Notes: generated by a model not told the origin, from the letters alone. DNA of 64,000 nt from Vigna angularis (GCF_016808095.1 NC_068979.1:18754501-18818500), one strand, 5' to 3'. Counted from the stretch's first letter, positions 34,735 through 45,973 are shown. Numbers and translations: made by a program.

Positions 34735-35992
34735 AACTTTGCTTGTCCTCAAGCAAACAAGATGTAACTCAATCTTCTACCAATCCATACAATGGTTTAC
34801 TCCATTCAAAATCCTCTTTTCAAGATAAGTAAAAACTTCAATTAAGCTCATGATAAAGACTTCAATCAAGACATACACATGCTTTAGTGTTCACATAGTC
34901 ACTTAATATCCAACAAATGCTATTTTTCATGAATGGTCAATCAACTAAGCATGGATGTTCATGTGCTCATAGAATATTTCCTCACTAAGTAAAGTGTTTC
35001 ACTCAAACACACAACTGTATAAGAGGTAATCACTCATTCACTCTACTACCACAATGTCACAAGAATTTACTTTGCCTTTCATTTAACCATAATCAAATAC
35101 ATTCACAAGCATGCATCATCACAAGGACTTTTCAATGGCTTATAATGTGGCTGGGCTAACAAGAAAATTGGTTTTTCTAGATCACAAAACCCTTGAGTTA
35201 AGAGAATCATATGAACACAATCATTCTTAGTTTCCCAACTTTCCTTGGCATTGAGCTTTGCTTTTTCTTTTCTTTTCTTTCTCTTTTTCTTTCTCTTTTC
35301 ACATGCTTAATTCTTAGCTCTTAGCTCAATGCTTTCAATTTCCCTTTCTATTTTCCAACAACTCCAAACTTGAACATTTGTCAATACCACAAAATATTTT
35401 CTACTTAACTCAAGGTAAAGCTTTTCAACAAGGGTTTTCAAATCATGTTCAAGGCTAGGGGTTCAAAAGATAGAACACATAGTGTTCTCTTTTAGTGGCT
35501 CATTTCATGAAATTGTCTAATATAAGGGTTACCAACAAATTGCCTTGATCATATGATGCAAACAAGTTATTAATTCAATCATAGAAAACCTGGGCAAAGT
35601 CATTCATGCTTTCAATGTAATAGCACTCAATCACAAAAACTCTAGAGCTCAAAACCTCACATATAAGCTCATTCATATTTGACATACACATCCTGCTTAA
35701 TATCACAATCACAATCACAACATCATGCATTTGTTCATAAAGCTTGTGAATCACCTGTATAAGCATGTAATGTGCATATCTCAACATCAATCTATATCAA
35801 AGCATCATCAAACATTACTTATCAAACAATCACAATCATAAGCAAACCATCATAATAGACAAAGTTTCCAATTGAGTTACATCAAACCCTAATCTAAAAA
35901 CACAAGTAAATAAGTTCAGAACATAAAACAAAAACATAAGTCCTGCTTTAGTTATGATAACATTCATCAGTAAATGCTATCTCAACTCCTGA
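34735..35992 (-). other. 3' untranslated region of the minus-strand element
   Basis: No coding sequence supported. It matches 10157-11199 of the other minus-strand copy and, inverted, 47500-48400 and 54560-57490 of plus-strand copies (for example the CAAGCCTCAAAAAGTCCTTG region in the latter). Short open frames here are not conserved. Confidence 0.6.
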
Positions 35993-37249
35993 TCAATCTA
36001 AGTTGTCCTCTGTATCCTCCTCTTCTTCCTCATCTTCAGCATCCTCAAATGCATCATCCTCATCATCATCAACATCATCTTCATCCATCTCCATAGCTGA
36101 AGCTTCAGCTGCTTCAGCTCTGCCTCCTTGTACCTGCTCTTCTGGCCAGGCTACCACATTATGAAACTCCTCCATAGTCCAGCTGTGTGCTGGAGGTGTA
36201 TCATACATTCCAACAATCATTTCAGCAGTGGCCACCTGTCCTCTGTGGATAGACTATAATTGTGCACCTATAAGAGACATGTACATGTCCCTCATCTGGA
36301 AAGGTTCTGCTTCATGTGTCTCAGCAGATGCCTGACTCTGTGCTTGCCCTCTTTCTCTACGAGTACGGCGTGGTGGAACTGGCTGAGCTGCCTCCTCACC
36401 TCCACAGTATTGTTTGTAATAGGCCTCATCAATTGCTTTCCTTGGCCTTTCAAATGGTGGAGCAGAAGTGTCCACCCTAGTTATCTTGTAGAGGTATGTA
36501 ATCAAAGAAGGATCTCCTAAGGGTGCTTTGTTGTTTGTTGTGTTAGCACACACCCTTATCTCATCAGTTATTACCTGTCCAATATTTACATTCAAGTTCC
36601 TGATTGCATAGTAAAGGAGGAGTGCCCTACTAAGAGTGATGTCTAACACATGAGAACATGGCTGAATGTTGGCATGAGAAAATGCCATCCAATACTTCGC
36701 AAGAGGAGTCAAATCAGTCCTCCTAATGTTTACCACAAAGCCAGTTCTATTCCTCTGAAAGTGTCCTCCAGGTACACATAAAACTCTCTCCACATCATCG
36801 AAATCAGTGCCTTCTTCCATACATAGAGCAAACTGGCACTGCTCACCAGCCCAAACAGTATCCAAGAAGTTGTTGATGGAATCAGGATCATACCTAATAG
36901 CATGGCCTCTGACATAGCCTAGGTAATTCTCAGCTGGATAATCACCAATCTTCCTTGCATTGGCGTAGAATTCTTTCACCACAGCTATATTGGCAGGTGT
37001 AGGGTATGTGGCTAGCTTCCCCCAATCATTTCCCAACAATTGCTCTCCAAATTGAGGAGCAAAGTTAGGTATCATTCCAACCTTCCTTTCCATAAGGAGT
37101 CTCCTATCTTGGACCACCTTAAAGTGCTTCTCATGTTTGCGAGATAGGAACCTACTAGAATGGAATTGTTCTGGTTCCTTTTCTTTTCTTTTGGAAGCCA
37201 TGGTCTTCATTCTTTTGCCTGAAGAGGATGTCATTCCTACATCAAACAC
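35993..37249 (-). pseudogene. Athila-like second ORF ('putative plant transposon protein'), one in-frame stop
   Basis: The frame runs 418 codons from MFDVGMTSSSGKRMKT, with a single TAG after 331 codons (36254-36256); the acidic tail continues in the same frame to 35993. In order: a basic, serine-rich start; HEKHFKVVQDRRLLMERK; YVRGHAIRYDPDSINNFLD; LAKYWMAFSHANIQPCSHVLD; NIGQVITDEIRVCANT; a proline/arginine-rich hinge (VPPRRTRRERGQ); MRDMYMSLI; W-T-M-E-E-F-H-N-V-V-A-W-P-E-E; and an almost purely Asp/Glu tail. The central domain matches what is known as Transposase_32, found in plant retroelements; activity is unknown. The basic front and acidic tail suggest a nucleic-acid or nuclear role, which is inference. 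It lies ~1.1 kb downstream of gag-protease and needs its own translation or splicing route. Confidence 0.8.
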
Positions 37250-38358
37250 AGATTACAAAACCACAAAACCTATTGTTAATCATTAGTAAACACCTTATTT
37301 CGAAGCTAGACCACCGCTGAGGGTCAAAATCACCCCTCAGCGCCACCAGTGCATGAATCCATTACACAATGCAGCAAAAATCACAAGTCTGTCAGAGTGC
37401 CGCTGAGCGGCAATTTACCCCTGAGCGGTAAATCTGCAGAATTTTGAAAAACTTCTTTTGGCTTATCCTAACTCCACCCAAATACAATTTTCATGTTTCC
37501 AGCTTAAAATCAAACAGTTCAATCGGTTCAAACATCAATTTATTTATCAAATCATGCATAAAAATCAAAACCCCTAAAAATTCATGCTTCAACAATCAAA
37601 TTCATGCTCAAGAACCCTAGAATGAAAAATGCTTGACTTACTTGGGTGGAGATGCTAGATGAATGGATAATGCTTTCAAGCTATGAAGAATAATGATACT
37701 CTCTTCCAACCCCAAACTTAGATGGAAAACTAGTGAGAAAGTGAGTGGAAGGGAGATTTTCTCAAGAGGGATGAAGGAAAAAATTGTAGAGAACCTTTCA
37801 AAAGTATGTAAGAATGTGAGTGCAAAGAAGAATCTGAAAAGAGAAACCAAGGCGTAGCTTAGGGTATAAAAATACCCTAATGGGCTCGGGTTCCGCTAAG
37901 GGGCAACCTAAGCCCAGTCTGCGACACTACCGCTCAGCGGCACTTTCGGGAAGTGCTCTCCTTCTCCTTAGCTTATCCTAATGCGTCCTAAACCTAACCC
38001 TTGCTGGCTCCTTGCAATAAAATTCTCAAATCACTCATGCACAACCCTTTTATGCAACAAACAAGAATATAATCAATCAACTGGGTTGCCTCCCAGGTAG
38101 CGCTTGTTTAACGTCACGAGCCTGACCCAAAGTCCACCAACACCCATCAGTAGGTGTACAAACCTAATATCTTTCAGTAGATACTTAACCACCTAGCATT
38201 CTTCAGTAGATGCTATACCCAAAAATTTTACAAAAATAATGTCCAACCAATTAAAAATTACAAAACCAAAATAAAATCAAAAGAACAATTGTCCTCAAAT
38301 CACTGGAATGCCTTCCAGCAAGCGCTCTTTTAACGTCATTAGCTTGACCCAATAAAGT
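37250..38358 (-). other. Intercistronic region between gag-protease and second ORF, structured
   Basis: From gag-protease toward the second ORF: a ~50-bp motif with GTGACGTTAAA... (minus strand, about 38347-38290); a hairpin series (38216-38139); a second copy of the motif (38130-38080); 'CCGCTGAGCGGTAGTGTCGCAG'-like GC-rich motifs near 37920; an internal polypurine-tract-like AAGTTTGGGGTTGG (reverse of 37709-37722); and the leader of the second ORF. The same order is seen at 51901-52683 and 63192-64000. Confidence 0.7.
38139..38216 (-). repeat. Hairpin series in intercistronic region (minus-strand copy)
   Basis: On the minus strand: AGCATC-TACTGAAG-AATGCT, AGTATC-TACTGAAA-GATATT and ACACC-TACTGATG-GGTGT. 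Loops are nearly constant while stems differ. The first two have each lost or weakened one pair compared with 52045-52120. Confidence 0.75.
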
Positions 38359-40872
38359 TCAAGTTCCTTCTTCATGGTTGATGTTCATATCACACCAACT
38401 CCTCAACTGTTTCTGGTACACTTTTTTAACTCCTCTAGAATGTGGAGACTCTATCTCTATCATCTCATTCTCTTTGTAGCCTTTCACAACCCACAACTTG
38501 TTTTTGAATCTCACAGGTTTACCAAGTTGGAGTCGTTCTTTCATCCAATCATCATGGACTTTTTTCTCTCTTCCAATCTTTTCTTCTTGCTGTACCTGAA
38601 ACAACAAATAATGTTTACCTTTAACCTTGGGCTTTTCATCTTCAGGGCTAGTCATGAGTACATCTTGAAATGTAGCTTTATGACTAGCTTCTTCCTCCTG
38701 CATCTGCCTCTCTTCTTTGAAGACATCTACAATAACTCTTTCTTCTCGGTCTTAGAGCACCACTATACCTTCATTCACATCAATGATGGCTTTGGCCGTT
38801 TTCATAAACGGTCTTCCAAGAATAATGGGTATCTTTTCAGTCTCCATATCCATCACCACAAAATCTGCCAAGAACTGTAGTTTGCCTACACAAACTATAA
38901 TATCTTCTGCTATTCCATAGGGTTTCTTCGATGATCCATCTGCCATTACTAAGTTAACCTTTATAGGTTTCACATCAACATCACCAATCTGCTCAAGTAG
39001 AGAATAAGGTATCAAGTTAACACTTGATCCTAAATCAAGTAAAGCTTTTTTTATCCTTTTCTTCCCTATTGTGCATGGAATGGAAAATCCTCCTGGATCT
39101 TTTGCTTTTGGAGGGAATGGCTCCTTTTTAACAGTTTTATACTTCTTTTTATCATCATCTCTACGTCTTTTCTTTGTAGAGACTTCTTCCTCAGATTTAG
39201 TATAAACTGCAATCTGCTGCAATATCTCCTTCCAAGGTTCATTATTGTCCACCATCTTGAATAATTCTATAAAATCAAATTGTTTCTCTTGATTTATTGG
39301 AAAAGGAAAAATATCTTTACTCTTTATCTCTCTTCTCTCTCCTTTCTCTCTTCTCTCTTCATTCTCTTTTTCTCTCTTTTCTCTCTCTTCTTTTTCTTCC
39401 TCTCCTTTTTCTTTCTCTCTGTCTAACTCAACTGTTTCATCATTTGTACTCTCCAGCACTTTAAATTCTTCTCTGGGGTTAACCTCAGTATTAGCCCCAA
39501 AATTTTTGTCAAGCCTTTCTTCCAACTGCTTGGTAATCTGACCCATTTGAATCTCCAAGTTCTTAATAGCAGCATCAGTGCTCTTTTGAGAAGATTCAGT
39601 TTTCTGTATAAATTGCTGAAGAGTTTCTTCCATCCTTATTGATCTTTCATTAAGTATAGAAATTTGTTGCCATAAGGTTGGTTGTTGTTGTTGCTTGTTA
39701 AATTGCCCAGTTTGTCCAGCTTGCCCATTTTGTCCTTGACCAAAGCTTGGGTGTGGTTTCCACCCTTAATTGAAATTCCCTTGACGGTACGAAAATTGAT
39801 TGGCCATGAAGTTAACATCCTCCAAAGCTTCTGCTGGAAATGCGCATTGACCATTGATATGGTCACCTCCACATAATTCACACAACTGTGATTGAACCTG
39901 TGCAACAATCTTTAACTCTTTTGGCAGTTGTGCAAGTGTTTTTTTGAGAGTTTCCAGTTGTTGAGTTAGTATCTTGTTCTGTGCTAGCAAGGCGTCATGG
40001 GATTGAAACTGTAGAGCTCCTTTTTGTTGAATAGGAGCTCCTCTTTCACTGTTCAGCTCATTATCACTAGTAGCCATGTTTTCAATTATTTCTGTAGCTT
40101 CCTTTGGAGTTTTCCATTTGATATTGCCTCCAGCTGAGGCGTCAAGCATCACCTTGGTTTGTGAACCAAGACCTCCAAGGAAGATCAAGACTACTTCCAC
40201 TTCGTCAAAACCATGCGTGGGAGTTTTTCTTAGTAAGCTTTTATATCTGTCCCATGCATGACCTATTGATTCCTCCATACCTTGCCTGAAAGATGAAATC
40301 TCTTGCTTTCCTTTATTTACCTTTGATTGTGGAAAGTATTTGTTTAGGAACTTTGTCACCACTACTTCCCACTCTGTAAAGCTTCCTTCTGGAAAAGAGT
40401 TCAACCAAGGCTTAGCGTTGCCTCCTAATGAGAATGGAAACAGGCTAAGTTTGATTGCTTCGTCCGGCACCCCATTTATCTTTACTGTGTTGCAAATCTC
40501 GTTAAAAGTTGTGAGGTGCTCATATGGGCTTTCGTGAGACAACCCATTAAACTAGTTACTCTTAACCAATTGGATTAATGCTGGTTTCACCTCCATATTA
40601 GCCGCATTGACTCTTGGTCTTGCTATGCTGTTGAAATGTTGAGGTCCAGCTATATTAGTGTAATCTGCAAGAGTTCTTCTGATATTATTATTCTCCATCT
40701 CCTTAGTGCTATGGTCAGAACTTTGTGGTGATGGTTGTAACAGAGTTTCCGGAGAAGGAAAAAGTTCTCTAGATGTACGGATTCTTCTCCTCCGTCTACT
40801 CTCGTCTAAACCTTCAAGAAGAGTTTCTGCAGTTTTCTTGCTCCTAGTTCGGATTGCTTCCTGCATACACAA
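38359..40872 (-). pseudogene. Gag-aspartic protease polyprotein of Athila-like element, no RT
   Basis: One frame of about 836 codons is broken by three in-frame stops (at 40552, 39766 and 38752), two of them where other copies have CAA. Order: a basic N-terminus (RTRSKKT, ESRRRRRIR); the retrotransposon gag core (LSLFPFSLGGNAKPWLNS, EWEVVVTKFLNKYFP, SFRQGMEESIGHAWDRYKSL, GFDEVEVVLIFLGGL); a zinc-knuckle-like CELCGGDHINGQC; a charged K/E-rich linker; and a retropepsin with active site DLGSS (Athila proteases commonly read DLGAS), ADGSSKKPYGIAED and IILGRPFMKTAKAIIDV. After the protease it runs directly into KVHDDWMKERLQLGKPVRFK and WVVKGYKENEMIEIE. The last block resembles an integrase C-terminal tail (GPY/F module). 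RT, RNase H and the integrase core are absent. Gag forms particles; the protease would mature it. Confidence 0.85.
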
Positions 40873-41130
40873 GAAAACAAATCCCTAGAAGAATTGGTTA
40901 GCAGAAAAAGATATAAGAGAAGATATAATATGAGAGATGAGAAGATAAAAACAGAAAACAGAAAATAAAATAAAATAAAATAAAATAAAAATAAAAACAG
41001 AAAATAAAATAAAATAAAATAAAATAAAACAAAAAATTAAAACAGAAAAAAATAAAAACAGAAATTCAAATTTCAAAATTCAAGTCAAAGATAATCAATA
41101 ATCAAACAAATGAACTAGTTAAACCACGAG

Positions 41131-41148
41131 TCCCCGGCAACGGCGCCA
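41131..41148 (-). other. Primer-binding site (tRNA-Asp type)
   Basis: The minus strand reads TGGCGCCGTTGCCGGGGA, the cleanest copy in the window, two to six bases inside the LTR end at 41155. Confidence 0.8.
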
Positions 41149-41154
41149 AAAACT

Positions 41155-41561
41155 TGATGACAAATTTATGAACACCAAAAAACGGCGCCACAATGTATCT
41201 CAAATAAGATGTTTAAACACTAATTCCATATATGAGAGTTTCACAAGACTACATTGATTCCCCAACAACAATACAAGGTCTAGTTCACCATATTCATGGT
41301 GAAACTAGATGAACAATAATGAAAGAATGAAAGATAGAACCCTAGAAAGATGAGAAGGTAGCCTTAGCATCCAAGATCTTCCTCCAAGGGGTGGAAAAGT
41401 GTGTGCTTGCTTCGTCTCCAGCCAAAGATACAAACCCTAGGAAGACCTAAAGCTTATATATTATTCGTAATAATACAGAAAATTAGGCCCAAGCCCAAAA
41501 TAGTGCCGCTCAACGGTAAACTACCGGTCAGCGGTAAGTGCGTGAGTTGATTCTTCCCCTC
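41155..41561 (-). repeat. 5' LTR of minus-strand element, truncated and internally deleted
   Basis: It matches the 3' LTR 33393-34719 but lacks ~600 bp between GCCACAA (41193) and TGTATCTC (the U5 part) and stops at 41561, in the middle of the GC-rich motif region, where TGTAACACCC begins. The 1.3-kb LTR is thus reduced to 407 bp. Confidence 0.75.
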
Positions 41562-42050
41562 TGTAACACCCTACTATTTTAAAGGGTATTACTGATAGTA
41601 GAGACTAAATTAATTTGATATCTCTTATAAACAATCAAACTTTATTTCATTTAATCCAAAGTACAATACCAAACTTACAAACTTTAAACAATATAGTCTT
41701 CACCATTGAAATTTCAACTTATAAGTTTTACACAACATAATCTTCCCAATACAAATTTATTCTTTTTACAAAAATCCCTGAAAGTTTTTCCCCGCATCTC
41801 TCTCATCTCTAAGCTTGTTCAACCGCATCTGCAACATTATCTAATCACATATAACATGAGTTATATGATCATAGTACAAACAAATAAGGGTAAGCCAACC
41901 TTATCATAAAATCATTAAACTTGTAAAAATATTATAATCATGTATTTCTGCAATTGATAAAATATCATTATTCCGATGTCATTAATTCATCATTATCAAA
42001 GTCATCTTTCCCATTTCCATAAATCTTACAAGTGTACCATGCTTACTCAT

Positions 42051-42230
42051 GAAGCCTTATGGTCAGACCGCTCTCTGCCTGCTTCCTTAAGCCTCACTTA
42101 TATACTATGTCTTACTTTCCGAAGCCTTATGGTCAGACCCCTCTCTGCCTGCTTCTATATAACTTACGAATCATATGTTTATGTCAAAGCCTTATGGTCA
42201 GACCACTTTCTGCCTGCTTTCATAAACCTC
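42051..42230 (+). repeat. Three-copy tandem repeat, ~70-bp spacing
   Basis: The core AGCCTTATGGTCAGACC followed by a CTCTCTGCCTGCTT variant occurs at about 42053, 42123 and 42187. Open frames across it are repeat artefacts. Confidence 0.8.
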
Positions 42231-43248
42231 AGGTGTTACTTTGCTCATACCAAACTCTCATGGTATAACTCGAACATACTACTCCCGGTAGTAAACATCA
42301 TTTCATAAGTAATGATTTCTCATATCCACTCCAACATTTCATAAAACCAACAATTCATACCCTCTTATCCACCTAACTTAATCATGTTCATTCTTTAATC
42401 AAGAATTCATAATAACCCGTTTTGGTATCAATAAATTAAACATATTACCATATATTATGCTTCATATTATAAACTCATTTTGCCCATAACGAGTATAACT
42501 CAACATATTTTCACCAAACAAAGATCATGGATCAACCAAAATATATCAACATATCGTAGGAACTACATATTAAAGTCTGGGCTCAATGTAATAATAAATA
42601 AAATATATATGAAATTTTTACCATGATAATATTATGCATCTATAATCAACTTATTTTATTTTATTTTCATCCTAGTAGAGATTTTTCTTTACTCCAATTG
42701 GTCACCGGAGAGGACCCAGATGTCTGAACGCATCAAACTCACCTTCGACGCCAGCACATATGACTAGTCACAACTGACTGGACCAGGCCAGGGCTGCTCT
42801 ATGATCAGGGATGTGCCAACTCAGGTTTTTAAGGTTCCTCTATCCTACCAACAAAGGGAGGCCCTCAATAATTAATCAATTTATTTATTTAATTTATCTA
42901 CCTTGTTGTCTTATGCTCTAAATCTAAAATGCCTAATTTTAATATTTTTACTTCCTCTCACAACAACCTCAAACAGTATCTGTATATCTATTTAATACTC
43001 ATATATAAGCAATTACAGAACCCTTACTCCAGACCTTCCAACAAGATCAATTTCAGCCAACAAACTCATTCAATAAATTCATCGCATCTCAACATGTACA
43101 ATTTAACAATTTCAGTTATAACACCCAATATAATAAAAGTCATAAAACAGTTTCGCAAGAGAACACCAGTTCAACATTCGTATATTTATAAATTCATACA
43201 AAAATAATTAGTTGCCCTTACCATCAAAATAATATTAATATAAAAATT

Positions 43249-43900
43249 CAGGGGAAACAAGAAGTTGAATCTGGCAGAGCCGGTTAGACAACTTCTCATC
43301 CTTCCACAAAGATGCAATAAAAAAATAGATAAGACAATAAAATTTCTGGGGAAACTAGAAGTTGAATCTGGCAGAGCCGGTTAGACAACTTCTAATCCAT
43401 CCAAAAATACAATATAATTAAATAACACGAACATTAACATGTCTGGGGAAACAAGAAGTTGAATCTGGCAGAGCCGGTTAGACAACTTCTAATCCATCCA
43501 AAAATACAATATAATTAAATAACACGAACATTAACATGTCTGGGGAAACAAGAAGTTGAATCTGGCAGAGCCGGTTAGACAACTTCTAATCCATCCAAAA
43601 ATACAATATAATTAAATAACACGAACATTAACATGTCTGGGCAAACAAGAAGTTGAATCTGGCAGAGCCGGTTAGACAACTTCTAATCCATCCAAAAATA
43701 CAATATAATTAAATAACACGAACATTAACATGTCTGGGGAAACAAGAAGTTGAATCTGGCAGAGCCGGTTAGACAACTTCTAATCCTTCCAAAATACAAT
43801 AAAAATAAATAAGGAAAGCAATAAAATGTTTGGGGAAACAAGAAATTGAATCTGGCAGAGCCGGTTAGACAATTTCTAATCCTTCCAAAATACAAAATAA
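43249..43900 (+). repeat. 97-bp tandem repeat, seven copies, each with an inverted repeat
   Basis: GGGGAAAC starts recur at 43251, 43348, 43445, 43542, 43639 (GGGC variant), 43736 and 43832, a 97-bp period. Each unit contains AGAAGTTG and, 21 bases on, CAACTTCT: an 8-bp perfect stem around AATCTGGCAGAGCCGGTTAGA. In the seventh unit both arms change together (AGAAATTG and CAATTTCT), so pairing is kept. Middle units are nearly identical; the outer ones have different AT-rich spacers. Confidence 0.9.
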
Positions 43901-44120
43901 ACAACTAATAACATACAAATGGCATAACATAATCAACATCACATTTTACAACTATCACACTTGGATATCAACACAAAAGCATACTCTCATTTAAAATTCA
44001 AGATCATACAGAAACAAAATACTCCATATTCAAGATTTAAGATCAGACAAAAGCAAAATATAGCATATTCAAGACTCAAGATAATATAAAAGGAAATACT
44101 CAAAGTTGGCTCCCCTTAAG

Positions 44121-44313
44121 AAAGTTCTTGAACAAATACTTCCCACAATCCAAGGTAAACAAAGGGAAGCAAGAGATATTATCTTTTAGGCAAGGCATGG
44201 AGGAATTACTAGGCCATGCATGGGACAGATACAAAAGCCTATTAAGAAAGACTCCCACGCATGGATTTGACGAAGTAGAAGTAGTCCGATTCTTCCTTGG
44301 AGGTCTTGGTTCA
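44121..44313 (+). pseudogene. Gag middle fragment of plus-strand Athila-like element
   Basis: The frame reads KFLNKYFPQSKVNKGKQEIL, FRQGMEELLGHAWDRYKSL and GFDEVEVVRFFLGGLGS, then is cut by the LTR element 44314-50106. It continues at 50107 with the same GTTCA target triplets in frame (SQTKLMLDASAGG). About 60 codons of gag between 33392 and 44121 are missing. Confidence 0.85.
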
Positions 44314-45967
44314 TGATAAGTGCCAAGAATTGCATATCCTAAGCACTTATTTTAATCTCCTTTGATGCATTATGGAGTAAAATCTCATGAAAAGTTGTAT
44401 AATATGTATATATTGTTGATTTTGTATCAGTTTGAGTGTTTTTGTGTGTTTACTTTGCACAGAATAAGGATTGGAAAGAACTGGCGAGCACAAGACGCAG
44501 AGGACGCTCGCTCAGCGACGAACGGACGCTCGCCCAGCGAACGGACGCTCGTCCAGCGAGCAGTGGACGCTCGTCCAACGAGCAGTGGACGCTCGTCCAG
44601 CGAGACCAGCAAGTGGACGCTCGCCCAGCGAGAGGACGCACGCTCGCCCAGCGAGGACGCTCGTCCAGCGAGCTGCGGACGCTCGTCCAGCAAGCGCTCA
44701 CCCGTGATCAACAAGTAGACGCTCGCCCAGCGAGAGGACGCTCGTCGCCCAGCGAGGACGCTCGTCCAGCGAGCTGCGGACGCTCGTCCAGCGAGCGCTC
44801 ACCCGTGATCAGCAAGTAGACGCTCGCCCAGCGAGAGGACGCTCGTCGACCAGCGAGGACGCTCGTCTAGCGATCAGTGGACGCTCGTCCAGCGAGCGCG
44901 CAAAAGTGGACGCTCGCTCAGCGTGCAGTGGACGCTCGCCCAGCGAGCGCGCGCCCAGCGAAAAATGACGCTCGCCCAGCGAGCTTGCACCAGTCGCCCA
45001 GCGACCCGACCCTGTTCGCCCAGCGAAAAATCACTTACGACTCATCTCTTTAAGAACGCGAACCATAGGCAGAGAAGTCAGTTTTTGGAGGGGGGAAACC
45101 CTCCCAGAGCTCAAGGACGAAGGTGTGGAGGCGCGACTTCACTACAGGAGCTCATGGAGGCCGCTTGGGGCATGTGGAAGCATCTCTTTTCTCCTCCTTG
45201 GGTCTTCTTCTTCTTCCATCCACCATGTTTGTAAGCTTGAGGTTCTTCCATGGAAATGGAGAACCAGTTTCATTCTGTTAAGAATTGATGTAATTACTGA
45301 ATTTTTGTGTATTTGAAGAATGATTTGATTATATGTATGCCTACTCTGTTAATTTCTAGTATTCTTATTTCCGTGATTAAAGCATGCATGTGATGGAGAC
45401 GTTCATGTCATGGAATAATTTTGGGTTTCATGGGTTATGGAGACGTAAGATGGACCCAGAACTGAAATAGGAGTCCTAGTGATTATTGGTTCTAGAGATG
45501 GAAGATGATCGCTTGTTGTCTTAAGATCCTAGTTCTTAATGCGGTTTCACCTGTTAGATTATCCAAGACATTGGGATTTGATAAGGAAAACCTAGACTTT
45601 TTCACCTAAGAGATTAGGGGTAAATTGTTTTAGTGGATTGACATTAGTAATTAATAGAGAGGAGATGAAACTTTTTATGCACAAGAGTGAAAGTGGTGAA
45701 ATCTAATCTGAGAAAAACCGATCCATATCATTTCAGACCTTTTTCCATATCTCAGTGTTTTCATTACCAGAGTCCAAATTTGTAATTATGTATGAATTTA
45801 TATTTCTGCACCTGTTTTGTAAATTGATGTTATGTTCTTGAGTCTGGATGAGTTATTAATCGCACAATTCTTTAGTATTACGAGTCTCTTGGGAAAACGA
45901 TACTTGGACTTACCATTTTATATTACTTGAAGCGATTCGGTACACTTGCCGAAATAATCGCCTAACA
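44314..45967 (+). repeat. 5' LTR of the LARD element (1654 bp)
   Basis: It starts TGATAAGTGCC and ends ATCGCCTAACA. It contains the hairpin array at 44495-45030, then a leader and the U5 block ACGAGTCTCTTGGGAAAACG... shared in character with the Athila-like LTRs. A ~63-bp segment near 45390-45455 is absent from the 3' LTR; the gap edges share ATGG, so it was probably lost by microhomology in the 3' LTR. Confidence 0.92.
44495..45030. repeat. GC-rich hairpin array in the 5' LTR
   Basis: Some 20 or more irregular repeats of GGACGCTCGCCCAGCGAG or GGACGCTCGTCCAGCGAG. The core CTCGC-CCA-GCGAG is a perfect 5-bp stem with a 3-base loop; the CTCGT variant keeps a G-T wobble. Spacers vary (GCAGT, AGG, ACCAGCAAGT). 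All six frames stay mostly open because of the repeat; the R/S/A-rich translations are not genes. Confidence 0.9.
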
Positions 45968-45973
45968 AGTTTT

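Larger units (their letters stand above)
33393..41561 (-). mobile_element. Minus-strand Athila-like element, nearly complete, gag-protease plus second ORF, no RT/integrase
   Basis: Minus-strand order: 5' LTR 41561-41155 (truncated, internally deleted), primer site 41148-41131, AT-rich leader, gag-protease 40872-38359, intercistronic region 38358-37250, second ORF 37249-35993, 3' UTR 35992-34735, polypurine tract 34734-34720, 3' LTR 34719-33393. RT, RNase H and the integrase core are missing between protease and the end of the first ORF, so it needs an autonomous helper. Each ORF carries a few nonsense mutations but is otherwise readable. It interrupts the gag gene of a plus-strand relative. 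Confidence 0.85.
41562..44120. mobile_element. Insertion of TGTAACACCC-type LTR sequence, right end unclear
   Basis: It starts TGTAACACCCTAC, the class of LTR start also seen in the solo LTR at 55057 (TGTAGCACCCC). Both have a similar opening layout (ATAAACAATCAAACTTTATTTCATT versus TCAAACTTTATTCGATT). It contains two tandem-repeat blocks (42051-42230, 43249-43900) and no recognisable protein. It ends where gag resumes at about 44121. I found no matching 5-bp duplication, so it may be a truncated LTR or a fusion of two repeats. Confidence 0.45.

Noticed and set aside
38374..38880. 168-codon plus-strand open frame
   Set aside because: Antisense of the protease end of gag-protease; no independent signal.
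43249..43900. CRISPR-like array (regular direct repeats)
   Set aside because: Units are contiguous 97-bp tandem copies with no unique spacers, and the window is plant nuclear DNA.
44362..45060. Long open frames in several phases, rich in R, S, A, P (also 48610-49258)
   Set aside because: They are translations of the GC-rich hairpin array in the LARD LTR; all frames are open because of the repeat, and unit number differs between the two LTRs.
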